A DNA stretch of 64,000 bases from Pollenia angustigena (lineage: Eukaryota; Arthropoda; Insecta; Diptera; Polleniidae), in contig OV884056.1 in NCBI GenBank assembly GCA_930367215.1, positions 122,386,053 to 122,450,052 of the forward strand, read 5' to 3'. The first letter of the stretch is position 1. Each line of letters starts with the position of its first letter. The notes beneath the pieces are model-generated. The model was not told the DNA's origin. It saw only the letters and a list, made by a program, of their open reading frames with translations, and ran no database searches. Both the position numbers and the translations under genes were made by a program. Shown here one piece after another: positions 42,441 to 55,087 of this stretch.

Positions 42441-43883
42441 TAAAGCGCTTGCAATATTTAAATTGTACTAAACAAGTCATTGGAGTATTACAGTACTTTT
42501 GCAATGCTTTTAGGACTTAAAAAAAGTACAATTGTACTGACTTAATCATTCCTTTCGTTCTGTGACAGTTGCTTCAGTGTATTTGTAAATTATCCTTAAA
42601 TAACATAAACAATCGTTATAATAATAAAAATATAAAAGAAAGCATTTATAAGTAATAATCGGCATTTATTTATAGAATCATAATTTAAAAAATTGAAAAG
42701 ATTGTGCTTGAACTCGAAAATTACCAACAATTCTAGAAAACAGTTTGTGAAAAAACTTATTTTATATTAAAATGTGTTTTACAAAATACTTAAAACAAAA
42801 AAAATTATTATAATGACTTAAATGCTTTAAAAATTGTATCTTACATTTCTTAAAATAGGCAAGGAAGTAAATTAGAAATCTTATTAAACTAATATTTACA
42901 CCCTTTTTTAAGCATTGTTTTTTTTTTAACATATAGATGAATATTTTAACTATGGTTTCAGCGCATGTTTGACCTAGTGTTCAATTTTGTGCTAATACAA
43001 CGATATTAATGTTTATCTTTAAAGTATATTTAAATTAATGTGTATGCAATATCAAATTCTCTATATTTTGTAAGTTGTACTACTCGCGACAATATTGTAA
43101 ATTGCAGAAACATAAATGGATGCAACAAAAATGGTAAGTTATTGTACTTTATAGATATAGATACCACGCCCATTTATAATTTTGATATATCGCCAATACA
43201 AATTTAAATAGTTCTATCCACATTGTTTTACTAAAATAATAGATTCATTTGTTTATAATTGAGGCTTAATAAAACAGAATCTTGTGTATTTTTTTTTAGA
43301 AAAAATACAGAAAGTTTGTACCCATCTACATATTACATTTTCAATAAAGTGTATTAGTCACTTTTCTGTATAGGTATATTTAGAAACAAAAAGCCGTTAC
43401 AATAATAACTTCTTACCTCTGTATATGGGCATTTCCAGCGAAAATTGTTTCTCAAAAAAATTTTATATATACATATTTACTTTTAATGTTTGGTGAAAAG
43501 CGCTTCTAGCTGTATATAAAATAACATAAGGGATATCTTTTGAACAACATGGGTCCAAATTACAAACGTATTTGCTTGCTGGCTTCATATGTACCTGCTA
43601 GAGGTTCGCAAAAATAAAAGCAATTTCAAGGCACTCATTTGTTTTTTAACTACAATGTGTCGAGCACCCAATAATAACGAAACGAATAAACTAAGACAGA
43701 ACAAACAAAAAGACATTAAATTCAGTCAACTCAAGTCAAATTAGTTGAATATTTAATTACATGTGACAGTTTCAGTAAAAAGGGACCTATGGATGAAAAA
43801 ATCAATTTTTACTTTTTTTTGGTGATTTATAAAATAGACAATACGCTCTTTCTAATGCAGCAAACCGCATTACTTTCTTCATA
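42441..43883. other. AT-rich region, no gene seen
   Basis: No coding signal or RNA gene is recognised. The part closest to 43884 may be degraded BEL integrase sequence. Confidence 0.35.
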
Positions 43884-44528
43884 AGTAAGTGGGTTTTTAA
43901 TTGCCCAATAAATCCGTCCGAGGGTGGAATATGGGAAAGTATGGTCCAGTGCGTTAAAAAAGTGCTCCGAAAAACTTTAAAAGACGTTTCGCCTAAAGAA
44001 CATGTTTTGCAGTCCCTTTTAATAGAAGCGGAAAACATTGTCAATTCACGCCCATTAACGCACTTGCCAATAAGCCCAGACGAAGAAGAACCCCTCACAC
44101 CAAATCATTTCCTTGTTGGTTATGGAAATGTGGCTCAAACTTTACCAGTATATGGGGCAGATAGTAAATTCTGTAGCCTTAGAAAACAGTGGCGTGTTTC
44201 AAGGAGTCTTCGTGATAGATTTTGGAAACGCTGGGTACTCGAGTATTTGCCAACATTAACGAGAAGAGTTAAATGGTGTGAAAGAGCAACCCCATTAAAT
44301 AATGGTGACATGGTATTTATATGTGATCCAAATATTCCCAGGAATCAATGGCGACGTGGTATAGTAATTCGTGTGTTTGCTGGTGCTGATGGTGTGGTGC
44401 GTCGAGCTGACGTAAAAACAGCGACCGGCATCATACAAAGAGCCGTATCCAAATTAGCCGTTCTAGACTTAGATGTTGGTGAAGCGGATCGCTCCACGGG
44501 GGCGGGGGTGTTACGGAACGCCCTGTAA
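43884..44528 (+). pseudogene. BEL/Pao integrase C-terminal part with DUF5641 (fragment)
   Basis: A plus-strand frame reads from PSEGGIWESMVQ (the end of the integrase core) through NSRPLTHL, LTPNHFLVG, WRVSRSLRDRFWKRW, EYLPTLTRRVKW, NNGDMVFICD, PRNQWRRG and the closing RAVSKLAVLDL to a stop at 44526-44528. It is uninterrupted for about 210 codons and well preserved. The rest of the polyprotein upstream is missing. The last six or so codons overlap the start of the 3' LTR (44509). It is a different BEL family from the minus-strand element at 17012-28108. Confidence 0.85.
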
Positions 44529-44839
44529 CGTCTCATAATAGTGTCATCACTGTTCTATTACTTGTGCCATCCCTGTCTCAAATCATGTGATTGTAAACCG
44601 CGTTTTTGCATTCCTTTTTCTTCTTGTTTTTATATCATTTGGTTTAAGTATAATATGTAGAACAAATTTTTAATGTCGTTTAAAAGTCAAAGAAGAAAGA
44701 GGTGCAAAACTGCGGTGAGTAAATTTTGTAATATTTGTCTTTGTTGTGAAATGAACCGTTTCTTTCTTTATATAGAAATAAACTAAATATTTAAACAGTA
44801 TTTTGTTCAACGCAAACCTCTTTATTTCTGCCAGCAACA
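44509..44839 (+). repeat. 3' LTR of the plus-strand BEL element
   Basis: The LTR is inferred to start TGTTACGGAACGCC, just before the end of the coding frame, and to end GCCAGCAACA at 44839, where 412-like integrase sequence resumes. It is about 331 bp with TG...CA ends. An AATAAA lies near 44777. The matching 5' LTR is not in the window. Confidence 0.6.
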
Positions 44840-45489
44840 GCTTGTCCAATAGAATCAAAAGATGCCAAAACAGTGGCAAAAACGCTAGTAGAAGAAGTTA
44901 TTTTAAAATACGGTTTGTTTAACATTCTCAAAACGGACAGAGGTACTGAATTTACTAATGAGTTAATGAAAGAGATTTGTGTATTATTAAAAATAAAACA
45001 GAATTTCTCGACGCCCTACCATCATGAAACTTTGGGAACAGTAGAATGCAATCACCGTGTTCTAAATGAATATTTTCTAAATTTCGTAGAAGACAACAAT
45101 TGGCACGAATGGATACCATACTTTGCTTTCGCTTTTAACACAACTCCAAACGAAGATACTAATTATACACCCTTTGAGTTGTATATAACTTAGACAATTA
45201 TTTGAATGAGCTTAAGATAAGACTTCGTTACTCACTACAAAAAGCAAGAGACATTATTTTAGAAGTGAAAAATAAAAGAAAAGTAGAATCTGAAAGAAAA
45301 CAGAACAAAATAGAACTAAAAATAGGAGACCTAGTTCTAGTAAAAGCCGAGAATAGGAGAAAACTCGAGCCTCCATATAAAGGTCCATATAAAATACTGG
45401 ACATAGATGATTTCAATATAATTATAGAAATAGATAAATCAAAAGTTAAAAGTATACATAAAAATAATTTAAAAAAGTTTATTTCATAA
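44840..45489 (+). pseudogene. 412-like integrase, second part
   Basis: The frame resumes with PIESKDAKTVAK and contains KTDRGTEFTNEL (second catalytic Asp), QNFSTPYHHETLG with the catalytic-Glu region VECNHRVLNEY, and AFNTTPNEDTNYTPFEL. An in-frame stop at 45191-45193 follows. After a frame change the C-terminal part (45202-45489) shows GDLVLVKAENRRKLEPPYKGPY, a typical end of Gypsy integrases. The first 115 bp duplicate 35988-36102 but without the extra bases that break the left copy. Confidence 0.8.
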
Positions 45490-45635
45490 GTGCACAAATA
45501 AAAAAAAAAAAAATTCTCAAGTCATAAAAATTTGTATAAACATATAAATGCTTCCATAAATACATACAATAATAAAAATCTTTATACTTATATATCCATT
45601 CATATAATAATTCTATATTTTATTTTTTATTTTTA

Positions 45636-45656
45636 ATAATACAATAAGGGTGAGGG
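45636..45656 (+). promoter_or_regulatory. Polypurine tract next to 3' LTR
   Basis: AATAAGGGTGAGGGTG precedes the 3' LTR start at 45657. A G/A-rich stretch here would prime plus-strand synthesis. It is short and not purely purine, so the call is tentative. Confidence 0.5.
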
Positions 45657-46085
45657 TGTAGTGTATGCATACTTATGCACATCACTGTACTATATGTAAC
45701 ATAAGACCCTAAATGCAAAAATTGTTAAATTTAATTTAAATAAAAGAAATTTATGTTGAGTCAGCAGAAATTGTCGCAACAGAAATATTTGTTAGTGTTT
45801 AAAGAAAATTAAATTCAATAAATTGTATTTTTAGCGTGAGAATTTGGATTGATGGCATTGTCGCCAAAAATCAATTTGTTCATGAGAAATGCCGACTAAT
45901 AGAATATTTTAGTATATAAGCCATTATAATTATTCAATAAAATCAGAATTAATTCAACTCTCAATTGACTTGTTTTACTTCTCGAAATGCTCGGTAAAAA
46001 GCGGCAGAAGTGCTAAAACAATACTTAAAAACTTTCTTGTTACAAACTACACATTTTACACACATTTCTATCAATTATCTTTACA
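45657..46085 (+). repeat. 3' LTR of 412-like element
   Basis: It is homologous to 29919-30323 and has the same TGTAGTGTATGCATAC start and TTACA end. It is about 429 bp and contains a block of around 40 bp missing from the 5' LTR. It shares the signal AATAAA and the TATATAAGC-like segment around 45913 that may serve as its core promoter region. Confidence 0.8.
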
Positions 46086-46184
46086 GTTTTGTTTATTTGC
46101 ATCATATAAATTTTTCATTCATCAATTAAATTCCCTATTTTTTTTTATTAATTTTAAAAAAATAGTATATAAACATATTTTAAA

Positions 46185-47425
46185 GGCTGTAGGAAAAATC
46201 GCCCAAAGAAAAATGGCCCAAAAAAATAAATGAAAAATCGCCCAAAAAAATTCCATCTAAAATTGGGCCTGAATTCATATGAAAAGTGACCTAAAATATT
46301 TGGGCTATTTTTCATTATTATTGGGTGATTTTTCGTTTTTTAAAAATATTATATGAAAAATAGCCCATTTTTTCGGGCCATTTTTAATTTTTAAAATTTC
46401 GTCAAAATCGTACATACTATTTGTCTAAATCATTCATTATTACTATACGTCGAATTCCTAAATGTTATTTATAAAAATAACGGGACATATTGCGAAAAGG
46501 TGGCATATCATAACATTCAGTGTCATAGTGTCCGTGGACAAACTCGAAAGCATAGCTTACAAACTCGAAAGCATAGCCGGCCTTTGGCCGGGTGCAAGGA
46601 TTTTCTCCTCTTTGATAAAACAAGTACCGGCTTCGCTAGCTAAAGCTTCTCTGCACAGCCGGCCTTCGGCCGGGGGCAAGGTTTTTCTCCTCTATAGTAT
46701 AACAAAAACCGTCATCGTTAACTAAAGCTTCTCTGCATAGCCGGCCTTCGGCCGGGCGCAAGGATTTTCTCCTCTATGGTATAACAAATACTGGCTTCGC
46801 TAACTAAAGCTTATCTGCGAAGTCGGCCATCGTTCGGAAACAAGGCAGATTTTAGAAGCTTTACTAAGCGCAACCGGTACTTGTTACACCATAAAGGAAA
46901 AAATCCTTGCGCCCGCCCAAAGGCCGTCTGCGCAGACAAGCTTTAGTTAGCGAAGCCGGTTTTTGTTATATCATAGAGAAGAAAAACCTTGCGCCCGGCC
47001 GAAGGCCGGCTATTCAGAAAAGCTTTAGTTATCGAAGCCGATTTTTGTTATTTAGCTATTATATTTAACTATTGAATAGTGCACAAAGTTTTGCGCAGGG
47101 CTTAAATAAGTATTACTGTCCATACTGCCGCTCAGCTGTTGAAGATACAATGCAATTTTATACATAAAACTTACATTTGTATGTTACTAAATTTATATGA
47201 ATAATAAACACTGTTTTGCAAATTGGGTAATTTGTATTTTTTTTTTTTTTTTGGGAAAAAATTCGTTGTTCCTTTTTGGGTAATTTTTCATTCTTATTTT
47301 GGGCCCTTTTTCGTTTCTTTTGGGCAAAATTTCATATATAACTTTTTGGGTAATTTTTCATGTTCTTTTGGGCGATTTTTCATTTTTTTTTTGCCATTTT
47401 TGTTTGGGCGATATTTCCTACAGCC
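46185..47425. mobile_element. hAT-like foldback element with 8-bp target duplication
   Basis: The ends GGCTGTAGGAAAAATCGCCC and (reverse complement) GGCTGTAGGAAATATCGCCC are flanked by a perfect ATTTTAAA at 46177-46184 and 47426-47433. Subterminal regions repeat GGGCGATTTTTC-type motifs in both orientations. The centre (46568-47045) contains about three direct and two inverted copies of a ~104-bp module with GCCGGCCTTCGGCCGGG. There is no transposase. The 8-bp duplication points to hAT-type mobilisation. Confidence 0.8.
46568..47045. repeat. GC-rich ~104-bp modules, direct and inverted
   Basis: Modules contain AGCCGGCCTTCGGCCGGG, CAAGGATTTTCTCCTCTA, GGTATAACAAA and CGCTAACTAAAGCTTCTCTG. Copies start near 46573, 46658 and 46738, and inverted copies occupy about 46870-47045. 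The GGCCTTCGGCC core is itself palindromic. Confidence 0.8.
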
Positions 47426-47433
47426 ATTTTAAA

Positions 47434-48020
47434 TTTAAAATATCTACATTTTGTTTTTCTCGCTCCAATTTCAAATGTGACTTATTTTGACAGTTCTTGT
47501 AAGAAGCTTTTCGCAAAGTTACAGAAACACTTTTTCTCACAGCCTTCTAATAATTGCTGGAAAATTATTTAAATGACAGATAATTCTCGTAAAGAAAAGA
47601 TACAGAAACACTTGTGTGATGAAAACCATTTTTTGTTTCATTTCACACTATATTCGTTGCAATTCACACGTTTCATGCGAAAAGTTTTACGATGTGAGAA
47701 ATCAACCCTTATACTCTAAACTTTTATCATATACTTTAATCATATATATAACTTCTTTTTTATACAATAAATAAATAATTTTTAAATGAACAAATAACCA
47801 GCGGTAACTCTTGAAAGGACCGCAAGTGTCAGGCCTTTTTGAAGGCCTCTTTACTCATTTCTAAAAGATTTGCTTCGAATGCCGATTTTTTTACTAACAC
47901 TTAAAAGACGATTACTTTTTGTTTGTTTGATAATAATAAACTAACTTTATACTGAAACAGTTGTACCTAACATTAAAAAGAGACAACTGTTATTAAGTCA
48001 GCGCTTCTACTAAAGTTAGT
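47434..48020. other. AT-rich spacer
   Basis: No gene or terminal repeat is recognised. Confidence 0.35.
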
Positions 48021-49945
48021 TATATCAAAGAATATAAATCATATAGAATGCGCATCTCAAGGAAAACTAAAATATTTTTGAAAAAAAATGCATGATGCGG
48101 GCGGGAAGACAAAAGGGAAAGAAGCAAAAACAAAGAGCGTAACAATGCATCGTTCTCTCGTTGTTTATGAGAACTTTCAATTCTCATTTATCAGCGTATA
48201 TGTATGTGCGTGCACGAGTGTGTATGTATGTACATTCCCTGCAAATAAAATTGGACCACCTGATCCATTTTGATAAAATGGACTACTCCATGGACTGGTC
48301 CGATGTAATGCAAGCATGGACCATGTCATTGTTAAAAAGTGTTTGTAGTGAGACGACATGTCTTCGTTTTTTAACGACATGCTTTCGTTTTTAAACGACT
48401 TCAAAACTAATCCTCTTGAGTTTACCATGGAGTAGTTTTAAAACTACTCCTTAGTGGTCCAAAGGTGGGTTATATGGTCCTCTCCTAGGACATCGCAATG
48501 TTAAATAGACCAGGTTTTTTCCAAACGTTTGGGTTATTTTTGGACTAGTCCTGGTCCCTTGTGGACTACTCTTTACACGCGTGCTTGGACTGGTCCTATT
48601 ATTTGCTGGGTTGCCAAGTCAAAAAAAAAAACACATTAAGTAAAAAATAAAACAAAAACCTAACAAAAGAATTTTTGTTTCTTGCAATTTTTGTACAAAT
48701 AACCTTCGTAAAAGCAAATGTGACCGATTGTGTAATTGTAGGGTAAGAGTATGTGTTTTATTGTTGTACAGATAAAACTATATCGGTTCGCACCGAAATT
48801 CAGATACAGTTTTTCTGTAAAATTAAAGATTTATAGGAATATAAAAATATGTAAAAACATAAACTGCCTGGTTCATAAAAAATATTTTATGTTTATTAAA
48901 GCGGCATGGCCACACAATGCTTTTGGGGTCTTTTGTCAAACCATGTTATATATTTATTTCATAGCTGTGCAGTATTAATATTCTTATTAAAGATATTTAA
49001 AAATAGATTAAAATAAAACATATTATTATTCCTTCTTAAGGAATTTTGTTTGGTTTTTATTTAATCATGTTGCTTGGAAATTAAAAAAATTTAGTTCTCA
49101 TATATTCGGAATAAATTTAATTTATTTCTAACTTTATGTCTATTCACAAATGTAAAAAAATGATATTTACAAAAATAAAATTATTTCCAATTAAATTTTC
49201 AATCAACCAAAGCGATACAAATACATACATATTTAAAAAGAATTTAATGAGGATATCAACCACCCTAATATTTTAATAAATTAAATCATTCGTTTGATAA
49301 AACTTGTATTTTTCTTTTCTTGGAACTTCCTTTTTCTAAAGACCAAAAGCAATGTTTTCGGAGGAGTACTAATTTAATAAATGTTTACAAACTGAGCAAT
49401 ATGAAATTTATTTAACAAACAATCAAGGAGAAATACCTATTTATAATTATGCCACTCCTTTATTTATAAATTCCATTAATATACATACACACATGGTAAG
49501 TACATAATTAAATAATCTAAAAAATGGAATTATAATTCGGTGCAAATCGATATAGTTTAGTTTTTACAAAAATAAAACACATACTGTTGCCCTACAATTA
49601 CGCAATTGGTCGCATTCGCTCTTACGTAGGTTATTTGCACATAAATTGTTTTAAAACAAAACGAAATCAATTAAAAAAATACCAAAAACCCGTTTCACCG
49701 AAAAAAAAAACACAAACACACACACTTTGGCTGGCAAAAACAGCAAACATGTGTATGTGTTAATGCTGCACATTTTGGATGCTCTCTTCAGTTATCTAAG
49801 TGAAAACACAAACCAACAACAAATTGCCTTTGCAAAATTTGTGAGCGAAATTATATGAGAGCGGGGCGTAATGATAAACCCCGCCATAAGAAATTTTGCT
49901 TCTACATGATGCGCATTCTATAAGATTTATATTCTTTGGTTATAT
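48021..49945. repeat. Large imperfect inverted-repeat region (~1.9 kb)
   Basis: Outer arms: AAGAATATAAATCATATAGA with TGCGCATC (48027-48058) pair with GATGCGCATTCTATAAG and TTTATATTCTTTGG (49908-49940). Inner arms: 48700-48835 (TGTAATTGTAGGG ... ATATCGGTTCGCACCGAA) pair imperfectly with 49525-49625. It may be an old long-inverted-repeat transposon. There is no target duplication and no coding gene. Confidence 0.5.
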
Positions 49946-52354
49946 TCAATATTAAATGCAGTGTTTGTAATGTGTGTGTTGCGTTAATACATTTTTTTTT
50001 TAAATATTCCACTATAAAGAATTAAAAACCAAATTTAAAAAATAAATAATTTTTAAACCTAAAATAATTCAGTCAAAATTTCTTTTTCTATGAGGAAAAT
50101 ATAAAACACTTTATATTTGTGTTAGAAAATGGATAGATAAATACTTACAAAAGAAAAAAGGTATGTTACGCGCGGCCTAATTGACGATTATTTATATGCG
50201 AAATTTTTCTTTTCTTCTCGAATAATGAGACTCTGGCAAAAGCTAGTTCCGGCTAGCACAAGCTAAGTTGGTGCGTGTCATGAAGTCCCAAGTTCATCGT
50301 CGCGTAAACATAGCCATAAAATTTTCAAGCCATAAAAAAAACACCAGTGATGAAAATTTATAAAAGAAGTTATGACAAATAACAGCATTCGGCTGAAATG
50401 ACCTTACTCAAAAGGTATGCCCACCTTTTGACAACCCTATGCCATGAACCTGGATACAAAAAAATATCGAAACGTTGAAGAATGTTCATTCTTACGGACG
50501 GGTGTAAACGCAACACATAACTAAATGAAAGTAGTGCTACGTGTAGGGCATCAAGGGTTTGTCACAGGTGACCATAGCTTTAAGTGACGAGATGTTCTGT
50601 CACTGGAGTGCATTTTCCCCTCCCTTGGCATAAGCCACTGTGCCTATGGTAATCGCACTCACTCCCGTTTTCCTGATTTCCCAAAAAGTTTCTAACTACT
50701 GTCCCCTGACAACTTACCTTGCCCCATGATAACTTGGATTTAAAAAATTTAATAACTCATTGTTTTCTGCATGTTCAGTTCATATAATTTGGTTTTATTT
50801 ATAATTAAATTCAGTTTTATTTGATAGGGTTATAGTATATGAGGTGTGACTGTATTGGCACAATTTGTATATATCTGCATACATATACAGTAGGTAGTGG
50901 ATACACGAAACACAAGAGAAAGATTTAGTGGGTTTATATTAAAAAAAAAAAAATTGGTATACACTATCTATATATGTATATATATGCATATATATATGTA
51001 TATGTATATCTAAAAAAATAGTATTTAAGTTTTGATCTTGTTTTGTTTCTGCAATATAATTAAGAATTACTGTTTACACAATGGATTATGCGCACAGTTG
51101 AGTTATTCGAGGTTGGACTGTTTCTAAGTCTCTTGTAAGAGTACAACCTTTTACTTATATAAGTACACACATACGTACAGACGGTAACGAACATATGAAA
51201 TTGGAAAAAAAAGCTTTATAGCAATTGTTTTTGGGTTCAGTTATTAATTTATGTGAGCTCGCATGTAAATAGGTATGTATGTATATGTGTATTTATATTT
51301 ACTTTATTAATAACTCTCAAGTAATTTAATTTTCTTTTTGTTTTCTTGTTTTCTATCTTCTGTTTTTGTTTTTACATATAAAACTTAAGACTACTTACAT
51401 ACATAACATTCAAATGTCTTGAAAAAAAAATATTTTTTTTTTTGGACCATAATTTCTTCCTCTTAGCTGGTGTTTGGGTGAGGGGGGTAGCCACTGACAC
51501 TAACGGAATTTCCTTTTCTAGGCGGTTCTTCTTAATTTTCTGTTTAAACTAAATTTCTTTTGGGCTTTATTTTCCTCTTTTTTTTTATATTTTGTGTTGT
51601 TGTTTCGATAAAGTTTTGTTGTTTTCTCTAACCGTTTCTTATGATTTTCTGGCCTTTTCTTTTTTTGTTTCTTTACGCTCTAAGTTGGTTATTTTGTATT
51701 TTGTTTTATGCTAACACACGTGCTCTGAAGTTTTCTAACGTTCTTTTGATTTTCCTCTGAAGGTAGGGCGGAAGACGACGGGTTGGCGATTCAACGTGTT
51801 GTTTCGGAACTATTCACTTTGTTTTGCATAAATTTTACCACCACTAACTAGATACGGTTAATATAAGGGTTCAGCTTGCAGCATGTAACTTGGCCGTAAG
51901 ACAAATAACGGGCACATAACAAAATGCTTGAGCAAGTTGCACCAATAATAAGTATGTTTTCGCACGAATAAAAAACACTCTCTGGGCAATTTAATAAGCT
52001 GTCTAACTAAGTCTTTTCTCATTTTTTTGTACCATTCCAGTTGTTTTCGTTTATGGATACAGCTAGTTTTTTTTTTTTATTAATTTAATGGCTAGTTGGG
52101 AAAATACGAACGGACGGTCACCGCACATTAATTGGTTAATTTTGGTTTTGTGTATAACCTTAATTAAAGTTATTTGTGATATAAAAACACTTCACCACGG
52201 ACTGATCAACACCGTACCGTAATTTTCAATCATCTTAACTAGTTTTAGCTTAACTTTTGCCCTTTATATAACTTTGCTTACAAGTTTCTGGGGAACACTA
52301 AACAAAGTAACAAAGTAAGCTTTAAAATACACCTTTAATAAGAAAAACAATTAA
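49946..52354. other. AT-rich region, no gene recognised
   Basis: It contains poly-A/T runs, a short alternating TATATG stretch near 50970-51010 and T-rich sequence at 51420-52080. No conserved protein, RNA gene or terminal repeat could be supported. It could include host intron or UTR sequence, but nothing shows this. Confidence 0.3.
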
Positions 52355-52915
52355 GAAAGTATAGTCGGTCAAGCCCGACCATATGATACCCTACAACACA
52401 TTTTTTAAAGACACATCTAGCTTATGTGTCCATGTAAATATGGATTTATCTATGTTTATAAATTTCATTAAAATCGTTTTGAGAGGCAGAAATTGCCCCT
52501 ATCTCCCCTCGAGGTCCGATTTTTTTAAAAATTTATACATTTTGTGTCCATATAGATATGGTTCTATCTATGTTTTAAATTTCATTAAAATCGGTTTGAT
52601 AGTTTCTGAGAGGAAGAAATTTCCCCCTATCGTCCCTCGTGGTCCTAAGATTCAGCCCATTTTCAATAGGCTTGGTCCCTGCGCCAATAAGAACCTATGA
52701 CCCAAATTTTATCAGATTATCTCCAAAATTGCGACCTGTACTTTGCGCACAAGGTTACATGGACAGCCAGCCAGCCGGACGGACATCGTTAGTTCGACTC
52801 AGAAAGTGATGCTGAGTAGATCGGCATACTTTAAGGCGTTACACATTTTAAGGCGTTACACACATCAGCACAAATGCATAATACCCTCTCCACTATTGTG
52901 GTGTGGGTATAAAAA
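52355..52915. repeat. Interspersed non-coding repeat (unknown family)
   Basis: It begins with TCGGTCAAGCCCGACCATAT and GATACCCTACAAC. It contains two diverged tandem copies of a segment with TGTCCATGTAAATATGG / TGTCCATATAGATATGG, and ends with ATACCCTCTCCACTATTGTGG and GTGGGTATAAA. It looks like a scattered fly repeat. The open frame 52383-52700 is chance. Confidence 0.4.
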
Positions 52916-54759
52916 TTATCTTGTTAACTTCAAAATCGTTTTTACCAAAACTAATTTTTTTCCTATAGGTCCTTTTTAACTGAAAGTGTCACATATGTAT
53001 TTTAAATGTAAAATTATTTGAATTTTTACTTCTTCATTGAATTTTTCTGTACATACATATGTAAATTTACACCCTTATTCATAGAAAATAATTCAGATTT
53101 ATAAGAGTTTTATTGAACAAATTTTCATATAAAATTTATTTTATAAGCCTGTTATTAACATGAAATTTTATGTGTATGCTAAACTCTTATCTATATATGT
53201 ATATAATTTCGTTGTTTGTCCGGATGTATGTCCGGTTCTCTTTCCGCGGCTTTCTTAAGCCGTCAGACGTCGCAGAAAGATGAAATTTGGCATACGTAAA
53301 GCTCATTTGCTCCACTGGTGCAAGACGGAGCCCGTTTTGCGTTTTGCGTTTTCCTAATGACACTTTTTATATTTAAAGCCCTCTGTCTGAGCAAGATCAT
53401 AGCATTGTCAGATTCCTAATTTTCGGTCTCCGGGCTGTACATGTGGCTTATTTCATCGTAAAACCCTCAATTTTGCATTATGTATTTTTTAAAGAATTTT
53501 TATATTTTCGATATTAAAACATAAAATTTGTTATACTGAAAGTACTTTTTCTGCCAGAAATCGTAGTGGAATCAGATTTTAATACTTCTGTTGAAAAGTA
53601 GAGATAATCTTATTGTACCACAAACATAATTACTAACAAAAATATTGGGTTTTTGTTTTCATTTTCAAGATTTGTTTGTAAAGTAATTTAAAAAACAATC
53701 TTATTCTAAGAGAAAGTAACTGTTATTTTCATTCATCTAAATTAAAAAATAATAATATTGAGTTATTGGAATTTATTCTTCATTGAGACCATTTGAATTG
53801 GATTAAACTACATAAATTATCATTAAAGGAAGAAATTATAACTACGTATTTGAAGTGAATTTATATAATGTTATAAATATAAAGTTTAAGATCTTTTTTT
53901 TACAAAAATCAACTAATTAACTTCAGTCATTAATAATTTTGAAAGCTGCTCAAAGTCCTCTTCAAGGTAGGTTATATTTTGTTATGTACATCCAAAAAAA
54001 TTTTATGCGAAATTTTACGAAAAACTTTCGTTGTCTATTATTTCGAAACACGTTTTTACGATGTATGTCAGTTTTCGTATAAATAAGCAGAGATTTTGTC
54101 GGTGTTTGGTATCAACTGTTTCATACGTTTACATTTTACTATACTTCGAATTGGTGGATGGTTTATAACCAGCAATATGTAAAACGCCGAGGATTTAAAT
54201 CAGACACCGTAAATATATATAAGATTATTCAATTGTTCGTTATTTTTTTAACATTTTCCTATAAAAAACAAATTCCGTTAAGGGCATGGAAAGACTTCTC
54301 CCAGTGAATGATCTGCACCCGATTCTATTTTTAAAATCATTGAAGGGACCTACAGTTTCTGCAGCGAAAGGCTAATGCAATAGCATTATTGAATTATTTA
54401 GAAGGGGCCGCATATATCATTCTCTGTCCAAGCTACCAGTACAATTGACAGAAACATCAAGGGTAATCATTTCAAAATTTTTTTGGTTAGAAAAAATTAC
54501 ACCTTATTGACGTGAACGGAATTTTTTTAGTTAATGGTACAAAACTGTCAAAAACAAAAATCTGTCATATAATTCTTGGAAGTAATTGATATTTTTCAAG
54601 ATGCCAAATAAAAGAGTTAAAATTTAATTAATTGATTATTTAATTGTCACGTAATTTTTAAGTTCTTTTTTTATATTTTTTTGTATAGAATTCATTTTTA
54701 ATTTAGTTTTGAAAAACGACGTTTTAAAAAAGTAAAATTTGATTTAATAAAAATGGAGT
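52916..54759. other. AT-rich region with one probable repeat fragment
   Basis: Around 53195-53420 a segment with GTCCGGATGTATGTCCGG, GACGTCGCAGAAAGATGAAA and GTAAAGCTCATTTGCTCC looks like an interspersed repeat. The rest is AT-rich without recognisable features. Confidence 0.3.
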
Positions 54760-54763
54760 TTAA

Positions 54764-55087
54764 AGCTGGAGGTCCACACCACGCGTTACTCGCTTTTTCG
54801 CAGCATACGCAGCTGTCAAAAAAGTAGAATCTGTGAAGTTAAACGTAGTAAGTTTCATGCACAAAAGCGTAGATGCCTTGAGGCCAAAAGTAGGTTTACT
54901 TTCTACTTTTGCAAGCGTCACAAGCAGCGTTCGAACAAATCAGCTGATTTTGACAAATTAAATTTTATTTTTACTTGTGCTGCTGCTGCATAAAAAGCGT
55001 TGCATGTAACTTGAAACGTAAAATGCAAGTAAGGTTAGAAAAGCATGTGCTGCGTGGAGGCGAAAACGCGTGGTATGGACCTCCAGC
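54764..55087. mobile_element. 324-bp MITE flanked by TTAA
   Basis: AGCTGGAGGTCCACACCACG at the left and (reverse complement) GCTGGAGGTCCATACCACGC at the right are inverted ends. TTAA lies just outside at 54760-54763 and 55088-55091. It is GC-richer than its surroundings and has no coding capacity. Confidence 0.75.

Larger units (their letters stand above)
29919..46085 (+). mobile_element. 412/mdg1-like LTR retrotransposon, disrupted in the middle
   Basis: Two related LTRs (29919-30323 and 45657-46085) bracket 5' leader, small ORFs, gag, protease, RT, RNase H and integrase in the usual Gypsy order. The LTR begins TGTAGTGTATGC and ends ATTACA. A primer binding site matches the 3' end of a tRNA-Arg, as in the 412 group. 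The integrase breaks off at about 36102 and resumes at 44840, with roughly 115 bp represented on both sides. No matching 4-bp duplication flanks the LTRs (ATTA on the left, GTTT on the right). It is either one rearranged element or two family members joined by rearrangement. Confidence 0.75.

Noticed and set aside
43802..44098. 98-codon minus-strand frame
   Set aside because: Shadow of the plus-strand BEL integrase fragment.
47223..47572. Phe-rich plus-strand frames
   Set aside because: They arise from T-rich repeats of the foldback element end.
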